Below, piece by piece: positions 35,353 to 43,190 of a stretch of DNA of 64,000 nucleotides. Both the position numbers and the translations under genes were made by a program. Position 1 is the stretch's first letter. Each line of letters begins with the position of its first letter. A model generated the notes under the pieces. The model ran no database searches and was not told the DNA's origin. It saw nothing but the letters and a program-made list of their open reading frames with translations. Origin of the DNA: SIRX01 sp965214475. Lineage in GTDB: Bacteria; Actinomycetota; Rubrobacteria; Rubrobacterales; Rubrobacteraceae. The DNA is taken from NCBI GenBank assembly GCA_965214475.1, contig OZ243953.1:1922001-1986000 (forward strand), given 5' to 3'.

Positions 35353-36033
35353 CTAAAGACCCTCTGACCACGAGGTTCTCCTCGCTGTGGGGTTTCTACC
35401 GTAAGATGAATGATGCCACACGGCGCCGCTTGGCACATCCAATGACAAATCCGACGAAAATCTTTTTATCCAGCTTTCGATAGAGGACTTCCTGAAAGAA
35501 AACCTTGGACAGTCTTGGCGAAGTAGCAAAAGAGGATCGGTTTTCGACACCCCTTTTCGCCTAACAGAGAACCCGATAGGAATGGGGTTTTCGGGAGCGC
35601 GGATTCGCACCCCTTTTTTGACACTCCCTCCGACCGCTATCGATAAGCGGTGTCCATCAGCTTGCGCCAGCTTGACTACAGAAACTCCTCCACCAGGGGT
35701 CACCTCTACCGTTAGAAGGCTACCGCGTAGCAAGGACATGCCGACGAGCGGACCGCCCTCTGCCGAGAGCACCTGTACCGTGCGCTCCCGGCCGTGCCAG
35801 AGCACCTGGCCGCGGTGGTAGCGCGTCTCCAGCACCGTACCATCCGCCAAGACGGCGGCTTCCCGGCCCACGAGAGGAAGGTCAAGCTCCTGTATCTGCT
35901 CGGCGCCGAGGCACAATGCTCCGGTGAAACCGGTGTCCACGAGGGCCTCGAGCTCCGTCCGCTTACCTGAAGGACCGAAAAGTGTTGTAGACAGGAAGGC
36001 TTCCCGCGCCCCGTCTCCCACACGACCCTGCAT
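35353..36033 (-). CDS. Clan AA aspartic protease with C-terminal read-through
   Basis: Residues 1 to about 125 form a retropepsin-like clan AA aspartic protease domain: the active-site motif EALVDTGFTGALCLG, DLPLVGREAAVLADG, and the closing LVGMSLLRGSLLTVEVTPGGGVSV. Bacterial single-domain proteins of this kind end there. The additional 100 residues (RRKGVSKTDPLLLLRQDC and beyond) have no family character and run into the start region of sodC, so a stop has probably been lost by mutation or frameshift near 35640. An aspartic protease of this type needs dimerisation for activity. The small gene 47 nt upstream is a frequent neighbour of this family. Confidence 0.7.
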   Translation of the reverse strand: MQGRVGDGAREAFLSTTLFGPSGKRTELEALVDTGFTGALCLGAEQIQELDLPLVGREAAVLADGTVLETRYHRGQVLWHGRERTVQVLSAEGGPLVGMSLLRGSLLTVEVTPGGGVSVVKLAQADGHRLSIAVGGSVKKGVRIRAPENPIPIGFSVRRKGVSKTDPLLLLRQDCPRFSFRKSSIESWIKRFSSDLSLDVPSGAVWHHSSYGRNPTARRTSWSEGL

Positions 36034-36080
36034 GAACCTTCTCCCTGTACTTTCTCTTTACTCTGGGGCCAGGTTCAGGG

Positions 36081-36350
36081 CTAGAACGCGCCGATGCGGT
36101 GGGCGGGAGCCGGTGCGCCGTCCCTGCCGACACGGGCAAAGAAGAAGAGCGCCTCTGGGGTTGCGTTCTCCGAGGCCCTGGAGAATGCTGCTTCCTCTTC
36201 ATCGTCTATGGCGTAACCGCCATCTAGTACGTCGATCACCACGAACTTACCCTCGTCTTGGGGCCGCAACTTCGGACGTATCAGGCGCTCGTAGATCTCT
36301 CGACCGCGTGGGACGATCTCTTCTTCGGGTATGCTACGTCTCTCGCTCAT
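36081..36350 (-). CDS. Small protein paired with clan AA protease
   Basis: An 89-residue protein with IYERLIRPKLRPQDEGKFVV, then IDVLDGGYAIDDEEEAAFSRA, ALFFFARVGRDG and AHRIGAF. Proteins of this pattern (KFVVIDVETG, acidic middle, RVG, YRIG) commonly sit directly upstream of clan AA aspartic proteases in actinobacteria and cyanobacteria. The arrangement has a two-gene, antitoxin-like look, but no function is established. The 286-nt gap upstream (36351-36636) carries no gene. Confidence 0.65.
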   Translation of the reverse strand: MSERRSIPEEEIVPRGREIYERLIRPKLRPQDEGKFVVIDVLDGGYAIDDEEEAAFSRASENATPEALFFFARVGRDGAPAPAHRIGAF

Positions 36351-36636
36351 ATACCCATTATATGGTGTTTCCTACGTGGCGGTCGTGCTCGGTTGCGGCA
36401 GTTATACTACTCGAAGACCGTACTCGGTAGATTTCCGCACTAACCCCGAACCGAGCCCTGGATCCAATCGTTCTCAGAGGTAATTCTGCAGCTTTCCTCA
36501 CGGAGGATTCCTAGTTGTGTAAGCTATCGTCCTCTCACGTTAAAGTTTCCGTAGCGGAGAGCCGATAACCTCTTATAAAAAGATACTGAAAAGCTGCGTC
36601 AAGCTGGAAAACCATCGAGAAGCAAAGGAGCAGTGC

Positions 36637-37449
36637 ATGACCGACGAAAGACAAGTACTTCAAGACATTTCTGAAGAGAGGCCCACCTCAGCCCGAATAT
36701 ATGATTACATGCTGGGAGGATACAACAACTTTGAGGTGGACCGTGTTGTAGGCCGGCAGTTTGTGGAGATTCTGCCCGATGCGCCGCTGATCATGCAAAC
36801 TAACCGTGCTTTTTTGCGCCGGTCCGTTAGATTCCTCACCGCCCAGGGTATCGACCAATTTCTCGATATTGGCTCCGGCATACCGACGGCCGGCAACGTG
36901 CACGAGGTGGCCCAGGGAGAGAACCCGGATGCCCGGGTGGTGTACGTGGATAAGGACCCTGTCGCCGTGCGCCAGAGTGAGGAGATTTTAAAGGACAATT
37001 CTAATGTAGCGACCATCGAAGCTGACGCTCGCGATGTGCACTATATCCTCGAAAACTCCGAAACCCAGAGAATGCTGAACTTCGATAAGCCGGTTGCCGT
37101 GTTGATCTTGTCGGTTTTGCTTTTCGTTCCAGATGACCAGGAAGCATACAGCATGGTCGGTACTTTGAGTAACGCTCTGGTACCGGGCAGTTATTTAGCT
37201 ATCTCACACGGAACTTCAGAAGGAGTACCCGAGGATCAGGCCGCTCGGGCCTTAAAGTTGTACACCGCGAGCGGCAACCCGATAAAATTGCGTTCACGCT
37301 CCGAAACTGCCCGGTTCTTTGAGGAATATGAGCTGGTGGACCCAGGTGTCGTCCGGCTTCCTTGCTGGCGGCCTGAGGGCCCAGAGGATCTTATGATCGA
37401 CCGTCCAGAGTCCTCTGGTAACTACGGTGCCGTTGGACGCAAGCTGTAG
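36637..37449 (+). CDS. SAM-dependent methyltransferase (PF04672 type)
   Basis: A 270-residue methyltransferase of the actinobacterial S-adenosyl methyltransferase family. It has the hallmark RPTSARIYDYMLGGYNNFEVD near the N-terminus, the SAM-binding FLDIGSGIPTAGNVHEVAQ, the acidic end of strand 2 VVYVDKDPVAV, and PGSYLAISHGTSEG. Members occur in many copies in actinobacteria and their substrates are mostly unknown. AAGGAG lies 6 nt before the ATG. It precedes the hybrid kinase on the same strand with a 95-nt gap that contains a TATAAT, so the kinase may have its own promoter. Confidence 0.88.
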   Translation: MTDERQVLQDISEERPTSARIYDYMLGGYNNFEVDRVVGRQFVEILPDAPLIMQTNRAFLRRSVRFLTAQGIDQFLDIGSGIPTAGNVHEVAQGENPDARVVYVDKDPVAVRQSEEILKDNSNVATIEADARDVHYILENSETQRMLNFDKPVAVLILSVLLFVPDDQEAYSMVGTLSNALVPGSYLAISHGTSEGVPEDQAARALKLYTASGNPIKLRSRSETARFFEEYELVDPGVVRLPCWRPEGPEDLMIDRPESSGNYGAVGRKL

Positions 37450-37464
37450 AGAGGAATGCAGGTT

Positions 37465-37504
37465 GGTGAGTAGAGATCACCGCCGAAGTGGCAGCGGATA
37501 TAAT
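37465..37504 (+). promoter_or_regulatory. Candidate promoter of the hybrid kinase operon
   Basis: A perfect TATAAT lies at 37499-37504, about 40 nt before the TTG start. A small inverted repeat GGTGA (37465-37469) and TCACC (37477-37481) occupies the -35 region. No -35 consensus is present, so an activator or extended contact would be needed. Confidence 0.35.
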
Positions 37505-37544
37505 GTGAGAGCCGTGGTGGAGTGGGCAGGACTTAGGGATAATT

Positions 37545-40523
37545 TTGCGTAGCGATTACAAATCTTCAGACAAGCGAGTTATACGGGAGCTTCTGGAGGG
37601 TCGCCGGAGTGCAATCGCCGAGAGCTGGCACAGAGCGATTGCGGGTACAGGCTTTACTCCGCTCACGGTAGAAGAGGCCCGGCGCAACTTCGAAGAGTTG
37701 ACGGGCAACGCTATCGCCCTGCTATCCGAAAAGCCATTTAAGCGTCACGAGGCAGAGAAGATAGGCGTGGCGGTGGCAAAGATGCACTTCCTAGGACCAG
37801 ACGCGCTCGCCGGTACACAGGAAGTGCTCGGAAAAGAGCTCCTGAAAAACCTAAGGGCAGATCAAGTCGCCGTCCTTCAGGAGCGCCTGATGTCCGTGCT
37901 TTCTTCGGTAGCAGCCGGATTCTTCAAACAAGCGCGAGAGATGGTTCTCGCAGAGCAGGAGCGTACCAGAGCAGCGCTACTTGCTGAACGCAACCGCGTA
38001 GAGCAAGCCCTGCGCAGGAATGAAGCTAGTCTTGCAGAAGCACAGCGGATCGCCCACCTTGGTTACTGGCAGTACGACTTCGAGAATGACCGGATATATT
38101 GGTCGGATGAGGTCTACAGGATCTTCGGCGTAACTAGTGAACAATTCGGAGAGACGTTCGAATCTTATCGCACGTTTATTCATCCCGACGATGTTGCGGT
38201 CATCATAGAAGCCAGCCAGAAAGCGTTGCAGGGTGGCGGAAGGGTCACATACGAACATCGCATACTCCGACCCGACGGCGAGGAGCGTACGATCCAGCAG
38301 CACATGGAGTTCACGGTCGAAGACCAAGCCGCGTTCCAAAACTATCTTACAAACATGAACGTTGAGGACTTGGTCACCGGTAATGGAGACTACTTCACCT
38401 TGATCCGTATGTCTCTAGAGCATATGGGACAGGAGATCGGCAGCTCGGTTAGCCTCGTTGGCACCGTTCAAGACATTACGGAGCGAAAACAGCGGGAGAG
38501 GGAGCTACAAGAGGCAAGAAGGACTGCTGACGCGGCAAATCAAGCCAAGAGCGAATTTCTGGCGAACATGAGCCACGAAATCCGCACCCCCATGAACGGT
38601 GTGATTGGGATGACCGGGCTTCTGCTCGACACGAACCTAGACACCGAACAGCGCGAGTACGTCGAGACGGTGCGACGCTCGGGTGAGTCTCTGCTAACCA
38701 TCATTAACGATATTCTGGACTTCTCGAAGATCGAAGCGGGCAGGATGGAGCTCGAAATCATAGACTTCGACCTCAAGATGGTGGTAGAAGAGGTGGTGAG
38801 CCTGTTCGCCGAGCGTGCTGAAAGCAAGGGAATAGAGCTGGCTGCGTTTGTTGACCCTGATACACCGGCGGGTGTAAGGGGAGATCCGGCACGTCTGCGG
38901 CAGGTCTTGATCAACCTTCTGAGCAACGCGGTTAAGTTTACCCACGAAGGCGAGGTGATCCTTCGGGCGACCGTGGATAGTGAGACAGAAGAAAATGTTA
39001 CCGTTCGCTTTGAGGTGAAGGATACTGGGATCGGTATAAGCCCAGAACAGGGCCGGCGTCTGTTTCAGCCTTTTTCCCAAGCCGACACCTCGACCACCCG
39101 CCGCTACGGTGGCACTGGGTTGGGGCTTGTTATCTCCAAACAACTAGCTGATCTTATGGACGGAGAGATGCACTACAAAAGTGAACCAGGCCAGGAGAGC
39201 ACATTCTGGTTTACGGTGCCGATCGAAAAACAAGCTAAAGACTCAACCCAGACGCTGCTCTCCCGCGCTGATCTCCGGGGTCTGCGGGTACTGGTCGTAG
39301 ATGACAACGAGACCAACCGGCAGTTGCTGCACGAGGTCGTTATCTCCTGGAACATGGCGAACGGTACCGCTGAAGATAGTAACCAGGCGCTTCGTCTGTT
39401 GCGCTCGGCTGCTGGTAGAGGTGAGCCGTACGATGTGGCGATTCTCGACGCAGGCATGCCTGGAATGAATGGTATCGAGCTCGCCCGAAGGATCAAAGGC
39501 AGCCCAGTCTTATCCTCTACTAAGCTAGTGTTGCTGGTTCCTGTGGGCAGACGGGATCAGGAGGAAGAGGTTCGACGGGCAGGCGTTGAGGCTTACGTCT
39601 ATAAGCCTGTGCGCCAGTCGGCACTCTACGATGCTCTTTCCAAGTTAATGAGTTCGCCAGAGGATTATGCTCACACCCCCCAAGACCACAACACGTTTAT
39701 CGAACCCCATCAGACCTGGGAGGAGAAGGCTCAGCTAAGTAGTCAAATCCTGGTGGCTGAAGACAATCCAGTTAATCAGACAGTAACTGTGCGGATGTTA
39801 GAGAGACTCGGTTATCGAGCGGACGTTGCCGCCGACGGGCTTGAAGCAGTGGCAGCCCTTTCTCGCGTCCCATACGCCGCTGTGCTGATGGATATACAGA
39901 TGCCAGAGATGGACGGCTACGAGGCTACCGCGGAGATCCGCCGGCGTGAGGAAGCAGAACGCCACACCCCGATTATAGCCATGACAGCCAACGCCATGCG
40001 AGGGGATAGGGAGCAGGCGCTTGAGGCCGGTATGGATGACTATATCGCCAAGCCGGTCAGACTGGAAGAGTTAGACGAGGTTTTGGGACGGTGGATCCAC
40101 CGATCTTCCTCAGGGAGAAGGAATGACGAAGTAGAGGGCTCTGGAGCTGCAGAGGAGCTCGGGGATCCTGTCGATTTCACGATATTAGAGAGCCTACGTA
40201 CCCTCCAACGGAAAGGTGAGCCTAGTCTCGTAAGCGAGATTGTTGGTCTCTTTCTGGATGATGTGCCTTCTCAACTAAAGGTTCTACAAGAGGCTACCGA
40301 GTCCGGCGATGCACAGGCTGTCGAACGCACCGCGCACAAGCTCAAGGGTAGCAGCGTCAACCTGGGCGCCCGGCTAATGGCCACTCTCTGTGGAGAGTTG
40401 CAGGATGCGGGCACCTCAGGCGATCTATCCCGCGCCCCGGATCTGCTCAGGAAACTGGAGTTCGCGTACGAGCGTGTACGCCCGACTCTTGAGGCACAGA
40501 TAGACGATACCCAGGCACCGTGA
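37545..40523 (+). CDS. Hybrid sensor histidine kinase (PAS-HisKA-HATPase-REC-REC-HPt)
   Basis: A 992-residue cytoplasmic kinase with no membrane span. Residues 1-145 are an all-helical sensor (RSAIAESWHRAIAGTGFTPL) resembling RsbR-type N-domains. A PAS domain follows (about 160-325: LGYWQYDFENDRIYWSDEVY ending in VGTVQDITERKQ) with an unusual internal insertion. HisKA has the phosphoacceptor His in NMSHEIRTPMNGVIG (about 345). The ATPase has NLLSNAVKFT, DTGIGISPEQGRRLF and GGTGLGLVISKQLA. REC1 (about 578-705) has LDAGMPGM, REC2 (about 732-850) has LMDIQMPEMDG, and the HPt His is in TAHKLKGSS. It starts with TTG after AGGGA. The phosphorelay output is probably the GGDEF regulator overlapping by GTGA. 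Confidence 0.93.
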   Translation: MRSDYKSSDKRVIRELLEGRRSAIAESWHRAIAGTGFTPLTVEEARRNFEELTGNAIALLSEKPFKRHEAEKIGVAVAKMHFLGPDALAGTQEVLGKELLKNLRADQVAVLQERLMSVLSSVAAGFFKQAREMVLAEQERTRAALLAERNRVEQALRRNEASLAEAQRIAHLGYWQYDFENDRIYWSDEVYRIFGVTSEQFGETFESYRTFIHPDDVAVIIEASQKALQGGGRVTYEHRILRPDGEERTIQQHMEFTVEDQAAFQNYLTNMNVEDLVTGNGDYFTLIRMSLEHMGQEIGSSVSLVGTVQDITERKQRERELQEARRTADAANQAKSEFLANMSHEIRTPMNGVIGMTGLLLDTNLDTEQREYVETVRRSGESLLTIINDILDFSKIEAGRMELEIIDFDLKMVVEEVVSLFAERAESKGIELAAFVDPDTPAGVRGDPARLRQVLINLLSNAVKFTHEGEVILRATVDSETEENVTVRFEVKDTGIGISPEQGRRLFQPFSQADTSTTRRYGGTGLGLVISKQLADLMDGEMHYKSEPGQESTFWFTVPIEKQAKDSTQTLLSRADLRGLRVLVVDDNETNRQLLHEVVISWNMANGTAEDSNQALRLLRSAAGRGEPYDVAILDAGMPGMNGIELARRIKGSPVLSSTKLVLLVPVGRRDQEEEVRRAGVEAYVYKPVRQSALYDALSKLMSSPEDYAHTPQDHNTFIEPHQTWEEKAQLSSQILVAEDNPVNQTVTVRMLERLGYRADVAADGLEAVAALSRVPYAAVLMDIQMPEMDGYEATAEIRRREEAERHTPIIAMTANAMRGDREQALEAGMDDYIAKPVRLEELDEVLGRWIHRSSSGRRNDEVEGSGAAEELGDPVDFTILESLRTLQRKGEPSLVSEIVGLFLDDVPSQLKVLQEATESGDAQAVERTAHKLKGSSVNLGARLMATLCGELQDAGTSGDLSRAPDLLRKLEFAYERVRPTLEAQIDDTQAP

Positions 40524-41479
40524 AGATCCTCATCGCTGAAGATGACATTATCTCTCGCACGATCTTCCAGCGGGCCGTTGAGAATCTCGGCCACGAGTAC
40601 TTGGTTGCGGAAGACGGGGACGAGGCTTGGAAGTTGTACCAAGAGAACCCGAGCATAGAGGTAGTCATAAGTGACTGGATGATGCCGGGTACGGACGGCC
40701 TGGAACTGTGTCGAAGAATCCGGGAGAACGAATTGGACACCTATGCCTACTTTCTCTTTCTCACCGCGCTTGAAGACAAAGAGCATTTGGTTACAGGTCT
40801 GCAGAGCGGGGCCGATGACTATCTAACCAAGCCTTTGGACCAGGCTGAGCTACAAGCGCGTCTTACAACAGCCTATCGCTTCACCTCGTTGCACCAGCGC
40901 CTCGCGGGGCAAAACGCGGAGTTGAAGAAGCTCAACCATCTGCTTTTCGAGCAGTCCCGCGAAGACCCGCTTACTAGCCTCGGCAATCGGTTAAAGATGA
41001 ACGAGGATCTCGAGAAGCTCCACGGGCAGGTGCAACGCTACGGGCAAAGCTACGCGGCGGTGCTATGCGACGTAGATCGCTTCAAGGATTACAACGACCG
41101 CTACGGTCATCAGGCGGGCGATGAGTTGCTCAAGGAAGTTGCGAGAACTATCACATACCAGTGCCGAGAGGGGGACACAGCTTACCGCTACGGCGGAGAA
41201 GAGTTTCTCGTTATACTGCCAGAGCAGAGCTTAGAGAAAGCGGCGTCGGCAGCCGAGCGTCTGCGGCAGGCGGTGGAAGAGCTGGACGTAGAGCATAAGG
41301 ACGGGGTTGCTGGGGTGGTGACGATCAGCGCAGGGGTGGCCATGCCTCCGAATAAAGCGAAGCAAACTCCACACGGTTTACTGGCAGAGGCCGACAAAAC
41401 ACTCTACCGGGCCAAGATGGCAGGACGCAACAGGGTAGCTCTGAATATGGGAGCGCGGGACCCACGATACTCATGTTAA
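40520..41479 (+). CDS. Response regulator with diguanylate cyclase (REC-GGDEF)
   Basis: A 319-residue protein. The REC domain (1-125) has LIAEDDIISRTIF, the phosphoacceptor Asp in VVISDWMMPGTDG, and YLTKPL. The GGDEF domain (about 150-310) has DPLTSLGNRLKMNEDL, the metal-binding Asp in CDVDRFKDYNDRYGHQAGD, and the active-site variant GGEEF. An inhibitory I-site RxxD (REGD) lies exactly five residues before GGEEF, so product inhibition by cyclic di-GMP is likely. It is translationally coupled to the kinase upstream (GTGA), which makes a kinase-to-c-di-GMP pathway clear. Confidence 0.94.
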   Translation: MKILIAEDDIISRTIFQRAVENLGHEYLVAEDGDEAWKLYQENPSIEVVISDWMMPGTDGLELCRRIRENELDTYAYFLFLTALEDKEHLVTGLQSGADDYLTKPLDQAELQARLTTAYRFTSLHQRLAGQNAELKKLNHLLFEQSREDPLTSLGNRLKMNEDLEKLHGQVQRYGQSYAAVLCDVDRFKDYNDRYGHQAGDELLKEVARTITYQCREGDTAYRYGGEEFLVILPEQSLEKAASAAERLRQAVEELDVEHKDGVAGVVTISAGVAMPPNKAKQTPHGLLAEADKTLYRAKMAGRNRVALNMGARDPRYSC

Positions 41480-41607
41480 TCAAGTGGCTCGAAGACGAAC
41501 ATGGTTACTCGCTGGTCGAAGTACTTGCGGCGATTATGATGATGGCGCTCGCTATCCTGCCCATGATAAGGCTAGTTATCAGAAGTGTAGACACATTGCG
41601 CAAATAG
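41473..41607 (+). pseudogene. Type IV prepilin-like N-terminal fragment
   Basis: A 44-codon frame overlapping the end of the GGDEF gene by 7 nt. It encodes a type IV prepilin methylation motif: EDEHGYSLVEVLAAIMMMAL, with Gly-Tyr as the cleavage point, the conserved Glu at +5, and a hydrophobic helix. It stops 20 residues after the helix, where a pilin would continue for 80 or more. It is either a truncated minor pilin or a very short pseudopilin. The 272 nt that follow (41608-41879) hold no recognisable gene. Confidence 0.5.
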
Positions 41608-41879
41608 CTAGGATAATCGCCTCTCCTGGGGTCCTTGTACAAAAGCACGCTCAGTCAACTCTTGCATCTGGCAGACGTACTGGCTCGTAGACCAGCCGCG
41701 GTCGATTGTGAGGCTCGGAGTGCGAGTAGCAACTGATACTGTTGGCGAATTCGTTAAAGGCGCCAAAAGGAAGACGAAGCCTGATCTTTCCGGGTTCGAC
41801 AATGGCTTGGAAACGGCGCCCAAATCCTCCCTCGAAGCTCGCCAGCAGTAGCCAAAGTTAACAAGAGACAAAACTCTCA

Positions 41880-42272
41880 CTAAGAGACAAAACCCTCGCT
41901 TCGGTTTGAAAACCAAAGTGAGAAACAAGCGACAGCCAGCAAAAGCTCTACCACCATTGCGAGCAGAATGCCAAGACCTGCAAAGCCGCGAACAAGCTCG
42001 AAAGCACCTAACACCAAAAGGCCTAGCTGTGCCGTACCAATACCTAAGATAACGGCTTGCCTGGCGTTAGAGTGCTCAGCATTTCGGATTACACAAGCTA
42101 TAACGGCATATCCTAGAAAAAGCATGGCAGCACGGCGAGCTAGGAAATAAGCTGAGGCATTGCCCTCAACTTCAAACAACATGAAAACCAGTTGAGGTGC
42201 TAAAAGTAAAGTGATGAACAGCAAAAAAGAGATAATAGAAGACACAATACTCAAGGTACGGAATCTAATCAC
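41880..42272 (-). CDS. Four-helix membrane protein of unknown family
   Basis: A 130-residue protein with four strongly hydrophobic segments (about residues 8-30, 45-62, 74-92 and 98-120), a short polar loop with RNAEHSNAR between helices 2 and 3, and a GTG start. I do not recognise the family. Its DNA is noticeably richer in A+T than most of the window, which suggests a different origin. It sits back to back with a truncated membrane protein remnant at 42282. Confidence 0.55.
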   Translation of the reverse strand: MIRFRTLSIVSSIISFLLFITLLLAPQLVFMLFEVEGNASAYFLARRAAMLFLGYAVIACVIRNAEHSNARQAVILGIGTAQLGLLVLGAFELVRGFAGLGILLAMVVELLLAVACFSLWFSNRSEGFVS

Positions 42273-42281
42273 CAGAGGCGG

Positions 42282-42665
42282 TTAGCCTCACACCACGTCG
42301 CGGCCGCATTTGCATTCTCTTCGCAATTAATCCACCTGTGGATCCTGCCAGGAGAGTTCGTAGTCCGGCCGTCGAGTGGCTCTTGCATACTCCTGGCGGC
42401 CATCTGCCAGGGCTTTCTAGCAATGACCCTGCTGTTCGGTCCCGGCAAGTGGATGGTGCGCTTTGGCATCCTGCTCAACACGTGCGTCGTGCTCACCTGG
42501 ATAGTAACCCGCTTCCTCGGGTTTTCGGCAGTGCTTGGGTTCGCGCGTTTGCCGGTGGAACCGCTTAACCTCACCGTCACCGTGGCGGAGGTCGCGCTGC
42601 TCGTGCTGCTGTTCAGGATCGGCCAAAACCTGAGAGCCATCCGTAAAGGCCGGCGGGCGCGCTGA
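42282..42665 (+). pseudogene. Membrane protein remnant, 5' truncated
   Basis: A plus-strand frame reads as an integral membrane protein from about 42282: QLIHLWILPGEFVVRPSSG, LLAAICQGFLAMTLLFGPGK, then LNTCVVLTWIVTRFLGF and LNLTVTVAEVALLVLLF. This four-helix pattern with HLW and PGEF near the beginning is found in small actinobacterial membrane proteins of unknown function. There is no start codon before the ATG at 42423, which lies after the first helix, so the gene has lost its 5' end. Confidence 0.45.
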
Positions 42666-42704
42666 GAATTGCTGAAATCGAATTCAAGAAAGGAAAGCAC
42701 ATTA

Positions 42705-43124
42705 ATGATGGATCTTTTATCAAAGATAAGTTGGTGGCGCGTTTTGGTAGCGACTATGATCGCCTACCTGGCGAGCTTTATTCTGACCGTCGCACTGATT
42801 CTCGTCTACACGCTGTTCACCATCTGGCAGGGACCATCAAACGGAACTTCCGTTGACTGGTTTTCCAGCAGTGTCGGAACCTGGTCCATGCCCGTTCTGA
42901 CGTTCTTCGCCGCTGCATGGGCCGCGCGCAAAGCGGAGCATTCAGTCGCCATCCTGCACGGGTTGGTGGTTGGCTGGCTCGTTGCCCTTGTCTTCGGCCT
43001 TATTTTCTTCTGGCCTTTCAGTCTGGCTACACTAGTGCTGTTCGCGCTTATGATCGTAGCCGGCTCACTGGGGGGAGTGATCGGAGCTAGATTCCCAAAG
43101 CGCGCGGGAAGGCCGAGCCTCTGA
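42705..43124 (+). CDS. Small four-helix membrane protein
   Basis: A 139-residue protein with four hydrophobic segments (about residues 10-35, 58-78, 82-102 and 106-130). AGGAAAG lies 10 nt before the ATG. A charged WAARKAEHSVAILHG loop separates helices 2 and 3, and a Gly-rich last helix ends in GVIGARFPKRAGR. It resembles small actinobacterial proteins with a TIGR04086-like layout, but I cannot name a family. It ends 66 nt before the broken Tn3 transposase gene. Confidence 0.55.
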   Translation: MMDLLSKISWWRVLVATMIAYLASFILTVALILVYTLFTIWQGPSNGTSVDWFSSSVGTWSMPVLTFFAAAWAARKAEHSVAILHGLVVGWLVALVFGLIFFWPFSLATLVLFALMIVAGSLGGVIGARFPKRAGRPSL

Positions 43125-43142
43125 TTCTTGGAGAGTCGGATG

Positions 43143-43172
43143 TTACCGTGCCGGATTTTGTTGGCACGGTAA
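43143..43172. repeat. 10-bp inverted repeat ahead of the broken Tn3 transposase
   Basis: TTACCGTGCC (43143-43152) and GGCACGGTAA (43163-43172) flank a 10-nt centre, 18 nt before the GTG of the transposase gene. No T-run follows, so it is not a classical terminator. It may be a recombinase-binding site or regulatory hairpin of the element. Confidence 0.5.
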
Positions 43173-43190
43173 GGAAGGGATAAATAAGGC

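Noticed and set aside
43143..43172. The inverted repeat as a rho-independent terminator of the preceding gene
   Set aside because: There is no T-run after the stem on either strand, and the 10-nt centre is long.
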